Notes: a model not told the origin generated them from the letters alone. Positions 28,306 through 37,802 are shown, counted from the stretch's first letter. The stretch: 59,942 nucleotides of DNA from Thiotrichaceae bacterium UBA4486 (GCA_002389045.1 DGNS01000015.1:1-59942); one strand, 5' to 3'. Translations and numbers: made by a program.

Positions 28306-28653
28306 TTAAAGCGATCTCATGGTGTCCCGCGCGGGGAGTGCCCAGAGTTTTTCCAACTGGTAGTAGTCTCTCAGATCCGGGCGCATGATATGAACGATGA
28401 TGTCGCCGAAATCCAGCAACGCCCATTGACCGGACTCAATACCTTCCGTGCCCAGAACTTCATGGTGCTGATGTTTGACATCTTCCAGCACCTTGTTCGC
28501 CAGCGCCTTGACCTGGCGGTCCGATTGACCGGTGGCGATGATCATGACGTCGGTCATGGTGGTGAGTTTTTCGACATCAAGCACCGTAACATCGTAGGCC
28601 TTCATGTCATTCAGGGTTTTAACGATAAATTCGACGGTTTCTTCCGGCTGCAT
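28306..28653 (-). CDS. rsfS: Ribosome silencing factor RsfS
   Basis: A 115-aa DUF143/Iojap-family protein with TDVMIIATGQSDRQVKALANKV and the closing WALLDFGDIIVHIM. It binds uL14 and blocks subunit joining in starvation. It lies 3 bp from nadD. Confidence 0.95.
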   Translation of the reverse strand: MQPEETVEFIVKTLNDMKAYDVTVLDVEKLTTMTDVMIIATGQSDRQVKALANKVLEDVKHQHHEVLGTEGIESGQWALLDFGDIIVHIMRPDLRDYYQLEKLWALPARDTMRSL

Positions 28654-28656
28654 GGA

Positions 28657-29295
28657 TCAAGTATAGAGTTTATGAGAAATAATATATTCATGGACGCCGG
28701 GCGGGACCAGGAAATCTGTACTGCGGCCGCCGGCGTATAACTGCCGCAGTCGGGTGGAGCTGACGTTGAGTACGGGCATTTCGGCCCGGCAAATATGGCC
28801 GCAGGTACGCTTCCCCGGCATGTCGCTCGCCGGCACGACGCGCGCGTCGTAGAACGAGCGTACCGGCGCTGAATACTCGATCGGCTGCTCCAGTGGGCGC
28901 CCGGCCAGGATGATATGCACATAATCGGCCAGTTCCTGCCATGACCGCCAACTGTCCAGAGTTGCAAACGCGTCTTCGCCCATGAGCAGACACAGCGGCT
29001 GGTGCGGATAATCACTGCGCAGGGAACGCACGGTATCGATGGTCCATGAGACCTCGTCCCGGTTGATTTCCCGATCATCGACCACGAAGCCATCCAGATC
29101 CCGGATGGCAGCCTGCAACATGTTGAAGCGGTGTTCGCTGCCGGCCACCGGCGCCGCGCGATGCGGTGGAATATTCAGCGGAATAAACCGGATTTCATCA
29201 AGCTTGAACTGTTCCCGGATTTCCAGGCCGAGGCGCAGATGGCCGATATGAACCGGGTCAAAAGTGCCGCCGAGGATACCTATCAGTTTAGCCAT
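28657..29295 (-). CDS. nadD: Nicotinate-nucleotide adenylyltransferase NadD
   Basis: A 212-aa nucleotidyltransferase. The GGTFDPVHIGHLRLG motif supplies the catalytic HxGH. The C-terminal VSSTRLR (ISSTxIR-type) completes the ATP site. It makes deamido-NAD from nicotinate mononucleotide and ATP. No NrtR-like palindrome is seen upstream, so only nadA appears to be under the local NrtR site. Confidence 0.95.
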   Translation of the reverse strand: MAKLIGILGGTFDPVHIGHLRLGLEIREQFKLDEIRFIPLNIPPHRAAPVAGSEHRFNMLQAAIRDLDGFVVDDREINRDEVSWTIDTVRSLRSDYPHQPLCLLMGEDAFATLDSWRSWQELADYVHIILAGRPLEQPIEYSAPVRSFYDARVVPASDMPGKRTCGHICRAEMPVLNVSSTRLRQLYAGGRSTDFLVPPGVHEYIISHKLYT

Positions 29296-29477
29296 AAGCA
29301 GTAAGCCACAAGCTACTAGCTACAAGCCACAAGAGACAAGCCATAAACCATAAGCTACTAGCTACTTGCCACAAGCTACGAGTGAATTCGGTAAAAGAAA
29401 AAATATTCATAAACTAGTTGCTTGTTGCTTATGGCTGTCTCTAGTTGCTAGTTGCTTGTAGCTTGTAGCTAGTAGCT
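29293..29477. repeat. Large imperfect inverted repeat, family B
   Basis: The proA-nadD gap is almost wholly repeat. The left arm (29297-29381) consists of AAGCTACTAGCTACAAGCCAC-type words. The right arm (29413-29477) carries the reverse complement (TTGCTTGTAGCTTGTAGCTA). An AT-rich centre of about 30 bp separates them. Both family B loci continue CTAC(A/G)AGTGAAT after the left arm, so they share more than the simple words. It lies inside a minus-strand operon, so read-through or an internal promoter is needed. Confidence 0.8.
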
Positions 29478-30732
29478 ATGTCCTTATGTGCCCGTCACCG
29501 AGCACAATAAATTTCTGCGAGGTCAGCCCTTCCAGACCGACGGGACCACGGGCATGAAACTTGTCGGTGCTGATGCCGATCTCGGCGCCGAGACCGTACT
29601 CGTAGCCGTCGGCGAAGCGGGTGGAGGCGTTGACCATGACCGAACTGGAGTCCACTTCGCGAAGAAACTGTCGGGCCCGCGAGTAATCTTCCGTGACGAT
29701 GCAATCGGTATGCTGCGAGCCATAGGTGGCAATATGCCTGATGGCCTCTTCCATGTTGGTGACGATTTTCAGGGACATGATCGGCGCCAGGTACTCGGTG
29801 GCGTAATCCGCCTCGGTGGCGGCCTTGATGTCCGGCAGAATGGCCCGTGATTTCTTGCAGCCGCGGATTTCCACGCCAGCCTCGCGGTACAGCGGCGCCA
29901 GCAGTTTCAGCACGGCCTCGGCAATGCCGGCCGCCAGCAACAGGCATTCCATGGTGTTGCAGGTGCCATAACGCTGGGTTTTGGAATTGAAGGCAATATT
30001 GCACGCCTTGTCGAGATCCGCCCGGTCATCGATGTACACATGGCAGATACCGTCGAGGTGCTTGATCACCGGGATAGTGGCTTCCGCGCTGATGCGTTCA
30101 ATCAGCCCTTTACCGCCGCGTGGCACGATGACATCGACATAATCCGGCATGCGGATCAGTTCACCCACGGCGTCCCGATTGGTGGTTTCCACAACCTGGA
30201 TGGACGTGCACGGCAAGCCGGCCTGCTCCAGCCCGGTCTTGATACAGGCGGCAATGGCCTGATTGGACTGGATAGCCTCGGAGCCGCCACGCAGGATCGC
30301 GGCGTTACCGGATTTCAGACACAACGCGGCGGCATCGGCAGTGACGTTGGGTCTGGATTCGTAGATGATACCGACGACGCCGAGGGGCACGCGCATTTTC
30401 CCGACCTGGATACCGCTGGGACGGTACATCAGATCAGTGATGGTACCGATCGGATCGGCAAGACCCGCAACCTGGCGCAGACCGTTAGCCATGGCGCCGA
30501 TGCGCGCCGGGGTCAACTCCAGTCGATCCATGAGGGCGGGTTCGAGGTGTTTCGAGGTGCCGGCCGCGAGATCCTTCTGGTTGGCTTCGATCAGATGTGC
30601 GGCCCGGGACTCGATGGCGTCGGCGATGCGCAGCAGTGCCGTGTTCTTGCGTTCGGTTGTCGCCACGGCCAGGTGTCGTGCGGCGGCGCGTGCCTGCTTG
30701 CCGAGTTCCTGCATGTAGTCCATTGTGTTCAT
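29476..30732 (-). CDS. proA: Gamma-glutamyl phosphate reductase ProA
   Basis: A 418-aa NADPH-dependent aldehyde-dehydrogenase-fold enzyme, second step of proline synthesis. The catalytic Cys is in YGTCNTMECLL. PLGVVGIIYESRPNVT and the closing GPVGLEGLTSQKFI are typical. I start at the ATG at 30732 (MNTMDYMQELGKQ), 4 bp after the holA stop; a longer upstream reading would run back into holA. Its 3' end abuts the family B repeat. Confidence 0.95.
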   Translation of the reverse strand: MNTMDYMQELGKQARAAARHLAVATTERKNTALLRIADAIESRAAHLIEANQKDLAAGTSKHLEPALMDRLELTPARIGAMANGLRQVAGLADPIGTITDLMYRPSGIQVGKMRVPLGVVGIIYESRPNVTADAAALCLKSGNAAILRGGSEAIQSNQAIAACIKTGLEQAGLPCTSIQVVETTNRDAVGELIRMPDYVDVIVPRGGKGLIERISAEATIPVIKHLDGICHVYIDDRADLDKACNIAFNSKTQRYGTCNTMECLLLAAGIAEAVLKLLAPLYREAGVEIRGCKKSRAILPDIKAATEADYATEYLAPIMSLKIVTNMEEAIRHIATYGSQHTDCIVTEDYSRARQFLREVDSSSVMVNASTRFADGYEYGLGAEIGISTDKFHARGPVGLEGLTSQKFIVLGDGHIRT

Positions 30733-30736
30733 TGAT

Positions 30737-31789
30737 TTAACCAGCCAGTGCGTTGATGAGATCGGGCTTTCTTGCGGCGCCATCCTCAGCCAGCAGCCGC
30801 AGCAACTCATGAAAACAGTTCCAGGTCAGGGGCCGGGCATCGCCCTTGATGATACGGTCAATTTTGCCCGCGGTGACCAGGAGATTCTGTAAAAAATCCG
30901 GGCGGTGTCGTGAAAGAGCGTTTTTCAAAGCGGCTTTGCGCCGGGAACTCGATCCCCACTGGCCGGGAAGCGCCGTTTCCGCGGACTCGCCCCGGGCGAG
31001 CCGGTGCCCCAGTTCCGCCAGTTGCCGGAAGTTCCACATGACGGCGCCGTATATGGCCATGGGATCAACACCCTCATTGCGAAAACCATACAGCATGCGC
31101 GTTGTTCTGGCGAGGTCGCCCTGGAACGCCGCTTCCATCATGGCAAAGACATCGTAGCGGGCGCTGTCCACTACCGCGGCCATGACATCTTCGATACCAA
31201 TGTCATCGCCCCTGACCAGCAGGATGAGTTTGTTGATTTCCTGATCCGCGGCCATCAGGTTGCCCTCGACGCGCTGGGCGATCAGTTCGGCGCCGGCATT
31301 ATCGATGCGCTTGCCCCGGGACCTGCAGCGTTGCTGTATCCACGCCGGCAGTTGCCCGGCGTCCACGGGCCAGATTTGCAGGGTGACGCCGGTCTTGTCC
31401 AGGGCCTTGTGCCATTTCGTCGATTGGCTGCGCTTATCCAGCTTGCCACAGCTTATGATCAGCAAGTTGTCCGCGCTGGCGCGGGCAGCGTAGTCAATCA
31501 AAAAGGGTCCGCCTTCACGACCGGGCTTGCCCGTGCCCAGGCGCAGTTCAATGATCTTGCGGCTGGAAAAAAGTGACAGGCTGTCACTCTCCTGCAGCAG
31601 GCGGTTCCAGTCGAAGTTCTTGTCGACCTCGAAGACCACGCGCTCGTCGTAACCGTTGCTTCTGGCGCAGGCGCGTATGGCGTCTACGGCTTCCCCCTGT
31701 TGCAGCGGTTCTTCACCGGAAACCAGGTACAGGGGTGCGAGCGTGTTTCGCTGCAGATGTTTCTGGAGTTGCTCCGCCCGTAGACGCAT
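30737..31789 (-). CDS. holA: DNA polymerase III delta subunit HolA
   Basis: A 350-aa clamp-loader subunit: N-terminal AAA-like domain with LAPLYLVSGEEPLQQGEAVDAIR, then PDVLL-type helices, and the C-terminal collar domain. It opens the beta clamp. It is part of leuS-lptE-holA, with 9 bp to lptE. Confidence 0.93.
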   Translation of the reverse strand: MRLRAEQLQKHLQRNTLAPLYLVSGEEPLQQGEAVDAIRACARSNGYDERVVFEVDKNFDWNRLLQESDSLSLFSSRKIIELRLGTGKPGREGGPFLIDYAARASADNLLIISCGKLDKRSQSTKWHKALDKTGVTLQIWPVDAGQLPAWIQQRCRSRGKRIDNAGAELIAQRVEGNLMAADQEINKLILLVRGDDIGIEDVMAAVVDSARYDVFAMMEAAFQGDLARTTRMLYGFRNEGVDPMAIYGAVMWNFRQLAELGHRLARGESAETALPGQWGSSSRRKAALKNALSRHRPDFLQNLLVTAGKIDRIIKGDARPLTWNCFHELLRLLAEDGAARKPDLINALAG

Positions 31790-31798
31790 GCGGCGGCG

Positions 31799-32290
31799 TT
31801 ATCGGGTCACTGCGTTCAGCCGCCTGAGGACATTGGCGGCCACCCGCCGGCGCAGATCCTCCTGCATGGTGCGTTCTTCCTCAAACTTGCCGACCACGGC
31901 GCCCTCGTCAAAGGTCAGGTCACGGCGGGCGGAGACATCCTGGTCCTCGCTCAGGACTTTGCCGTCCTGGCCGATCACGGACATGGTGGCGGCATAAATC
32001 AGTTCGTATTCCTCCACCTTGCCGGTATCGGCGGACACGGTGAGCAGTTTGCGATCCTCGCGTTCGTTGGACAGCTTGAGAGTATATTCGGCCTCTTCTG
32101 CCGAGCCTGGCAGGGCAACGCCCATGGAGGAAAGCTGTGTCGAGACTTCCTCTCCGAGTTTGCGGGCGCCGCCGGCATCCACGTACACGGATGAAACATT
32201 CAGCGTCGACGGACCGGATCCCCGCAAATGGAAACCACAGCTCGCCAGCGAGGCGGATAAGAGAACGATGGTGAGATATCTGGTGATCAT
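31799..32290 (-). CDS. lptE: LPS-assembly lipoprotein LptE
   Basis: A 163-aa outer-membrane lipoprotein with the lipobox LASC (C18) followed by GFHLRGSG, the characteristic LptE start. A mixed alpha/beta domain ends with LRRRVAANVLRRLNAV. It plugs the LptD barrel and aids LPS insertion. It lies 138 bp after leuS. Confidence 0.94.
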   Translation of the reverse strand: MITRYLTIVLLSASLASCGFHLRGSGPSTLNVSSVYVDAGGARKLGEEVSTQLSSMGVALPGSAEEAEYTLKLSNEREDRKLLTVSADTGKVEEYELIYAATMSVIGQDGKVLSEDQDVSARRDLTFDEGAVVGKFEEERTMQEDLRRRVAANVLRRLNAVTR

Positions 32291-32428
32291 GGGATCAGGG
32301 CTTATTGGTCTGCGTTTCTTGTGTACATATTACTGCATGCACGCATCTGAAAATAGACCTTTTACCCGTGATCGGGTCCCGACCCGGTGGTGGTAGTAGC
32401 GTGGCCACGCACGCGCCACAGTGATTGA

Positions 32429-35005
32429 TCAGGAGACCACGATGTTAACCAGCCGCCCCGGCACGACAATGATCTTGCGCACGGTTTTGCCGCTGGTGAA
32501 GCGTTGTACATTCTCATCGGCCTGCGCCAGTGTCTGTATCGTTTCCGTGTCGGCATCCGTGGCGACCGTGATGCGTCCGCGCAGTTTGCCGTTGACCTGG
32601 ACCACCAGGTCAATTTCATCACGCAGCAGTGCCGAGGCGTCCGCTCGAGGCCAGGGATGATCGATAACGGCGTCGCGGTTGCCGAGTCCCGTCCAGATGG
32701 CTTCGCAAATGTGCGGGACAATGGGTGCGAGCAGCAACACACAACAGCTGATGCCTTCATGAAAGACGGCCTGGTCATTGGCGGTGTCTGTTTCCATGCG
32801 CGCCAGCACGTTGACCAGTTCCATGACCGCGGCGATGGCCGTGTTGAAAGTGTACCTGCGGCCGATGTCGTCATTGACCTTGTTAATGGTGCTGTGGATG
32901 CGGTAACGAATCTCCTTCTGTTCCGGGCTGAGGGCGTCAGCATCAAGACCGGTGTGACAATCCCTGGCAGTAACGGCCAGTTTCCACAGCCGTTTCAGGA
33001 AGCGAAAAGCCCCCTCCACGGCACTGTCGGACCATTCCAGGCTCTGATCCGGCGGCGAGGCAAACATGATGTACAAACGCACGGTGTCGGCGCCGTACTG
33101 ATCGATCAGGGCCTGCGGATCGACGCCGTTGTTTTTCGATTTGGACATTTTCTCGATGCTGCCCACAGTCACCGGCTCGCCGTCGGCCAGCAGGCGCGCC
33201 GCGGTGATATGCCCCTTGCCGTCACGTTCGACATCGACTTCTGCCGGAGAAAACCAGGTTTTCTGGCCCTGTGCGTTTTCCCGGTAGTAGGTTTCCGCGA
33301 CGACCATGCCCTGGGTCAGCAGGTTGGTGAAGGGTTCATCGCTGCTCACCAGTCCTTCATCCCGCATCAGCTTGTGAAAGAAGCGGGCGTAGAGCAGGTG
33401 CATGACGGCATGTTCTATGCCACCGACGTACTGGTCCACCGGTAGCCAGTAGTTGGCGCGCTCGTCGAGCATGGCCTGATCGTTATCCGGGCAGCAGTAG
33501 CGCGCGTAATACCACGAGGATTCGAAGAACGTGTCGAAGGTATCGGTTTCGCGCTCGTGCACCTGGCCAGCGGCGGTTTTGACCTGCCTGAATTCGGGCA
33601 TGGATTTCAGCGGCGAGCCGGAACCGTCAAATTCAACATCTTCCGGCAGCCGGACCGGCAGATCGCCGGCGCTGACGGGATACTCCTTGCCGTTTTCATC
33701 ATGGATCATGGGGATGGGACAACCCCAGTAGCGTTGCCGTGATACGCCCCAGTCGCGCAGGCGGAAATTAACCCGGCGCTCGCCGTTGGCGTGGGCTTCG
33801 AGGTGGCCGGCGATGGCCTCGAAAGCCTGATCGAAATCCATGCCGTCGAACTGCCCGGAGTTGTAGCAGACGCCGTGATCCGTAAACGCGGCGTCGGAAA
33901 GATCCGGGACATCGCCGCCGGCCGGTTTGATCACGCCGACAATGGGAATGCTGTACTTGCGGGCGAATTCAAAATCGCGCTGGTCGTGTGCGGGTACCGA
34001 CATGACGGCGCCGGTGCCGTAACTCATGAGTACAAAGTTGGCCACGTACACCGGCAGCGGCTGTTGCGTCACCGGGTGTGTAGCCTCGATGCCCAGCGCC
34101 AGACCCTTCTTTTCCATGGTTTCCAGCGCCGCTTCGGAGGTTCCGGTTTTACGGCATTCCTCGAGAAAACTCCGGACCCCGGCAGCGTTTTTCGCTGCCG
34201 CCAGGGCCAGCGGATGCTCGGCGGCCACGGCGCAGTAGGTCACCCCCATGAGCGTGTCGGGACGCGTGGTATAGACCCGTAACGGATCATGACCCGGCAC
34301 CTCGAAATCGAATTCCACCCCCTCGGAGCGCCCGATCCAGTTTTCCTGCATGGTGCGCACGGCGTCGGGCCAGCCGGATAATTTTTCCAGGTCAGCGAGC
34401 AGTTCCTCGGCGTAAGCGGTGATTTTCACAAACCATTGCGGGATCTCGCGACGCTCCACAAGCGCGCCGGAGCGCCAGCCCCGGCCGTCCACCACCTGTT
34501 CGTTGGCGAGCACGGTTTGATCGACCGGGTCCCAGTTGACCACGGCGGTTTTTTTATACACCAGGCCTTTTTCATAAAGGCGGGTAAAAAACCACTGTTC
34601 CCAGCGATAGTATTCCGGATCGCAGGTGGCCAGCTCGCGGTCCCAGTCGTAGGCGAAACCCAGCCGCTTGAGTTGCCGGCGCATGTAATCGATGTTCTCG
34701 CGGGTCCATTTGGCCGGGGCGACGTTATTGACCATGGCGGCGTTCTCGGCGGGCAGACCGAAGGCGTCCCAGCCCATGGGCTGCAGAACATTTTTGCCCT
34801 GCATACGCTGGTAGCGGGCGATGACATCACCGATGGTGTAGTTGCGGACATGACCCATGTGCAACTTGCCGCTGGGATAGGGAAACATGGACAGGCAATA
34901 AAATTTTTCCCGGCCGGGATCCTCGGTGACCCTGAAGGCCCGGCTGCTTTCCCACCGGGTCTGGGCTTCGGTTTCCACCACGGCCGGGTTATAGAGTTCT
35001 TGCAT
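32429..35005 (-). CDS. leuS: Leucyl-tRNA synthetase
   Basis: An 858-aa class Ia synthetase. The HIGH motif is YPSGKLHMGHVRNYTIGD, the KMSKS motif is EKMSKSKNNGVDP, and the CP1 editing domain includes TTRPDTLMGVTYCAVAAEHP. An anticodon-binding domain and C-terminal extension complete it. Full length. Its upstream region (35006-35397) is dense in repeats, so the promoter must lie very near the start or be embedded in them. Confidence 0.97.
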   Translation of the reverse strand: MQELYNPAVVETEAQTRWESSRAFRVTEDPGREKFYCLSMFPYPSGKLHMGHVRNYTIGDVIARYQRMQGKNVLQPMGWDAFGLPAENAAMVNNVAPAKWTRENIDYMRRQLKRLGFAYDWDRELATCDPEYYRWEQWFFTRLYEKGLVYKKTAVVNWDPVDQTVLANEQVVDGRGWRSGALVERREIPQWFVKITAYAEELLADLEKLSGWPDAVRTMQENWIGRSEGVEFDFEVPGHDPLRVYTTRPDTLMGVTYCAVAAEHPLALAAAKNAAGVRSFLEECRKTGTSEAALETMEKKGLALGIEATHPVTQQPLPVYVANFVLMSYGTGAVMSVPAHDQRDFEFARKYSIPIVGVIKPAGGDVPDLSDAAFTDHGVCYNSGQFDGMDFDQAFEAIAGHLEAHANGERRVNFRLRDWGVSRQRYWGCPIPMIHDENGKEYPVSAGDLPVRLPEDVEFDGSGSPLKSMPEFRQVKTAAGQVHERETDTFDTFFESSWYYARYCCPDNDQAMLDERANYWLPVDQYVGGIEHAVMHLLYARFFHKLMRDEGLVSSDEPFTNLLTQGMVVAETYYRENAQGQKTWFSPAEVDVERDGKGHITAARLLADGEPVTVGSIEKMSKSKNNGVDPQALIDQYGADTVRLYIMFASPPDQSLEWSDSAVEGAFRFLKRLWKLAVTARDCHTGLDADALSPEQKEIRYRIHSTINKVNDDIGRRYTFNTAIAAVMELVNVLARMETDTANDQAVFHEGISCCVLLLAPIVPHICEAIWTGLGNRDAVIDHPWPRADASALLRDEIDLVVQVNGKLRGRITVATDADTETIQTLAQADENVQRFTSGKTVRKIIVVPGRLVNIVVS

Positions 35006-35346
35006 CGATTATTTTTGTGATATCAGGCAACGAACGCGGAAGGATACAGCAGGTCAGCGCGGGGGAACAACAGGGGTGTCAGCCTTCAGGCGGACATCCT
35101 ACATATACCGGTGAATGGAAAACAGGTGTCTGACTTCAGTCAGATACCGTGGGGATATTGATATTGGTGATTGGTGAATAGTGGCCATGTGTCTGACTTC
35201 AGTCAGACACCATGAAAAAGTAAAAGGCTAAGCTGATGCAACGATTACACTTTCTGCCATTCACCATTGGCCATGCACCATTCACCATTCACCATTCACC
35301 AATCACCATTTACGCACGGTGTCAGCCTGAAGGCAGACACCAGTCA
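35006..35346. repeat. Repeat-rich intergenic region: four palindromes (E) and GGTGAATGG words (F)
   Basis: No gene is seen. Family E hyphenated palindromes lie at 35075-35099 (degraded), 35125-35148, 35188-35211 and 35318-35341, with centres of either the TGACTTCAGTCA or the CAGCCTGAAGGC type. Family F words (TTGGTGATTGGTGAATAGTG, 35161-35184) face inverted words (CATTCACCATTCACCATTCA, 35259-35310), so the two could pair as a long stem. Arrangement alternates E and F. Confidence 0.8.
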
Positions 35347-35384
35347 CAAAAAAACCGGCTCACGTCAGCAAGCCGGTTTTTACT
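35347..35384 (-). terminator. Terminator between comEA-like gene and leuS promoter region
   Basis: A 10-bp stem AAAACCGGCT (35351-35360) with AGCCGGTTTT (35371-35380) is flanked by an A-run on the left and T-run on the right, so it can work in both directions. It is placed 17 bp beyond the comEA-like stop. Confidence 0.85.
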
Positions 35385-35397
35385 GTGGCGAAACGAT

Positions 35398-35661
35398 CTA
35401 CTCGCCGGTGGTGAGCTTGTCGCGGTTTTTCTCGACCGTCGCCTCTCCGACGCCACTCACCTGGGCCAGTTCATCGACGTTTTTGAAGGGTCCGTTTTTT
35501 TCACGCCAGGCGATGATAGCCTCGGCACGTTTTTCCCCGATACCGTTGATCGTCTCCATCAGCATGGCTTTGTCGGCGGTATTGATGTTGACGGTGTCGG
35601 CTGCGAACAGCGCGACGGGAAGCAAACAGGCGAGAAGTACGAGTTTACGCAAAGTTTCCAT
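35398..35661 (-). CDS. ComEA-like helix-hairpin-helix protein
   Basis: An 87-aa protein with a signal peptide (about 1-20, ending LFA) and one ComEA-type double HhH domain: VNINTADKAMLMETINGIGE and FKNVDELAQVSGVGEATVEK. Such small periplasmic proteins bind DNA and take part in DNA uptake when a ComEC channel exists; none is in the window. AAGGAG stands 7 nt before the ATG at 35661. It is isolated between two repeat-rich regions. Confidence 0.88.
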   Translation of the reverse strand: METLRKLVLLACLLPVALFAADTVNINTADKAMLMETINGIGEKRAEAIIAWREKNGPFKNVDELAQVSGVGEATVEKNRDKLTTGE

Positions 35662-35970
35662 TTCAATCTCCTTGTTGAATTGAATGTGTCCGTGAACACC
35701 CGTCAATGGGTGTGGCTTAATGCTATAACGCTTGCGTGAAATGTAAATACCCCAAATGGGTGAATGGTGTCTGCCTTCAGGCTGACACCGTGCGTAAATG
35801 GTGATTAGTGATTAGTAATTAGTGAATGGTGAATAGTGGTCAGGTGTCTGACTTCAGTCAGATACCGTGGGGATACTTTTACTGGTGAATGGTGAATGGT
35901 GAATGGTGAGTGGTGAGTGGAAAGTAAGTTGTCTCCGGTTTGATCACGGCCGATCACCAATCACTACCCG
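35662..35970. repeat. Repeat-rich intergenic region: two palindromes (E) and GGTGAATGG array (F)
   Basis: No gene is seen. Family E palindromes lie at 35766-35789 (CTGCCTTCAGGC centre) and 35843-35866 (TGACTTCAGTCA centre). Family F words lie at 35796-35839 (GGTGATTAGTGATTAGTAAT and on) and 35884-35920, where GGTGAAT is repeated three times then GGTGAGT twice. The E-F-E-F order mirrors the region on the other side of the comEA-like gene. Confidence 0.8.
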
Positions 35971-35974
35971 CCAT

Positions 35975-35999
35975 AAAAAAGCCCCGCGGAGCGGGGCTT
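35975..35999 (-). terminator. Terminator after the phosphate-type porin
   Basis: On the minus strand AAGCCCCGC-TCC-GCGGGGCTT is followed by TTTT (35975-35999 in window coordinates). It is a strong GC stem 33 bp beyond the porin stop. Confidence 0.9.
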
Positions 36000-36032
36000 G
36001 AGCAGGGGAGGTAATGATGATTTAAAGTGTGT

Positions 36033-37475
36033 TCAGAAATACCACTGGCCACGAAGGATAAAGTAGTCCGCATCATCCGCTTTTGACCCGGCACTCAGGT
36101 CGCCGGCCAGTTCCGCATCTGCATCAGGACTTGAATCAAGTACGCTGACGTAGTTACCTGAGAAACGGACGTTATTGTTCGGATACCAGTTCAAACCGGC
36201 CGTCAGGATATCCGCGTCGGACGATCCCGGTCCGCCGTCGATATTATCGAACTCACCACTGGTATAACGTAATGCGATTTCCCAGGCGCCCCAGCCACCT
36301 TTAAATAACGGGTTTTTAACCTTGGTTTGTTTATACGAACCGCCTTTCCAGTTGTAGTTGCGGGACTCTCCAGTCAAATAGTAACTACCATAGATGTACC
36401 AGGCGTCGGTATCGGCATCGGCAACACCGGCAGGACCGTCTGACAGTTCAGCCATGGCGTATTCACCCTGAATTGAGAAGGGGCCGTATATGGCGGCTGC
36501 TTCAGCAACGAAGGTGTTGGCTTCTTCCCAGCCCCCGGTTTCGGTCTCGAGAATATCGGCGCCCGGATGTATTTCCGGCTCGCCATCGATATTGAAGCTG
36601 CCGTTCATGCTTTTGGCGTAGTTATAACCAACCCCGAAGTGAACCATTCTGGTATCTTCATGTAAGGGAGAGAAGGTCAAACGACCGGTAAAACCAGCCT
36701 GGCTCTCCGCGGTATCTTCGTTCGCAGAACCCGCATAAATCCCGCCTGCCGCGGTGAACATGTCATTGAAATAAGAATGTGCAGACAAGCCGTACTGACG
36801 GCCTCCGCCGGTATCGGCGACTATGCCGTTAACCAGCTGCGAACGCTCGATGAAAGTAATGTATTTGGAGCTGGTAAGTTCCTCTATGCTTAACGGCATT
36901 TTATGATGGCCAAAGGTAATGGTGACCGGTTTAAAACCCGTGTAAGCGAGGTAAGCGTCTTTAATGCCATTGGTATTTGGCGTGCCGCCGCCCTGATCGT
37001 CAGCAAAATCGTATTGAAGCTTGAACTTCCAGTATTTTGCCAGTACGCCACTGATGTACATACGGGCCCGGCGAAACTCGGTGACCGGATCGCCGCCCTC
37101 ACTGCCTTCAAAATTGACATCATCTCCGGCAAAGGTAACGTCACCCTGTAATCGACCACCAATCCGGAACTCGTAGTCACCATCAGGCGATGTAATTTCA
37201 AGCTTGCCCCTGGTATTGATCTTAGGCATTTCACCGGTGGCCTTTGAGACCTCCTGCTTGACCTCCTGTTTGATGCCCTCGACTTCTTCAGTGTCTGCCC
37301 TGGACGCATTAACTAGCAATTCATACTCTTGCTGGGTCAGGCTGCCCTTGTCCTTGAGGATCTTCAGCAGATCCATCATGGCCTCGTTGGCAGCGAGAGC
37401 GGGTGTGCTGAGTGCAGCGGTACATCCCAGTAATGTGGCACCGCAGAGTGCTTTCAGACGGTTGGTGTATTTCAC
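36033..37475 (-). CDS. Phosphate-selective porin (OprO/OprP family)
   Basis: A 480-aa outer-membrane porin with a signal peptide (about 1-28, ending ALA), a short N-terminal coiled coil (about 50-80) and a beta-barrel. The barrel starts with INTRGKLEITSPDGDYEFRIGGRLQ and ends in the outer-membrane signature QWYF. The FRRARMYISGVLAKYWKFKLQYDFADD and SKYITFIERS segments are typical of OprP/OprO. It imports phosphate or polyphosphate. Two or three tandem Pho boxes upstream indicate PhoB activation, and it is divergent from phoB. Confidence 0.9.
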   Translation of the reverse strand: MKYTNRLKALCGATLLGCTAALSTPALAANEAMMDLLKILKDKGSLTQQEYELLVNASRADTEEVEGIKQEVKQEVSKATGEMPKINTRGKLEITSPDGDYEFRIGGRLQGDVTFAGDDVNFEGSEGGDPVTEFRRARMYISGVLAKYWKFKLQYDFADDQGGGTPNTNGIKDAYLAYTGFKPVTITFGHHKMPLSIEELTSSKYITFIERSQLVNGIVADTGGGRQYGLSAHSYFNDMFTAAGGIYAGSANEDTAESQAGFTGRLTFSPLHEDTRMVHFGVGYNYAKSMNGSFNIDGEPEIHPGADILETETGGWEEANTFVAEAAAIYGPFSIQGEYAMAELSDGPAGVADADTDAWYIYGSYYLTGESRNYNWKGGSYKQTKVKNPLFKGGWGAWEIALRYTSGEFDNIDGGPGSSDADILTAGLNWYPNNNVRFSGNYVSVLDSSPDADAELAGDLSAGSKADDADYFILRGQWYF

Positions 37476-37619
37476 TTTATTTCTCCCGTTACGATGGTTA
37501 ATTGTGTTAAGGAACCTCTGATTAAGTCAGAGCTTCCTTAATTCAGGATTTTGATCACATCGCGGTCCTTCTCACCGGGGCCTCGTGACGTAATTGAGAG
37601 CGCAACTTAATAAGTTACT

Positions 37620-37681
37620 GTTACAGGAAGATGAACCATATGTGACAGGTCAATGAAGATGGGATGACAGAATGATGACAG
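37620..37681 (-). promoter_or_regulatory. Tandem Pho boxes upstream of the porin
   Basis: On the plus strand ATGACAG-AATG-ATGACAG (37664-37681) is an exact inverted-sense Pho box (CTGTCAT-N4-CTGTCAT on the minus strand). Further half-sites stay in the 11-bp phase: 37653-37659 (weak), GTGACAG at 37642-37648 and GTTACAG at 37620-37626. They face the porin gene. This supports PhoB-dependent transcription of the porin. Confidence 0.85.
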
Positions 37682-37735
37682 GGGATGGAGTAAACGTGCT
37701 GAAGCACAGACGGAACTGTCAGTTGATCATGTTTA

Positions 37736-37769
37736 TTGTCATGACTTTGTAATATGATCCGTATTTAAT
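37736..37769 (+). promoter_or_regulatory. Pho box and -10 element for phoB
   Basis: TTGTCAT-GACT-TTGTAAT (37736-37753) fits the Pho box with 6/7 and 5/7 matches per half. TATTTAAT (37762-37769) stands at the expected distance for a -10. Transcription would begin near 37776 and phoB starts at 37803. This is the classical autoregulated phoB layout. Confidence 0.65.
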
Positions 37770-37802
37770 AACGTCATGCATGAATCAACCGGCATCACCA
37801 AC

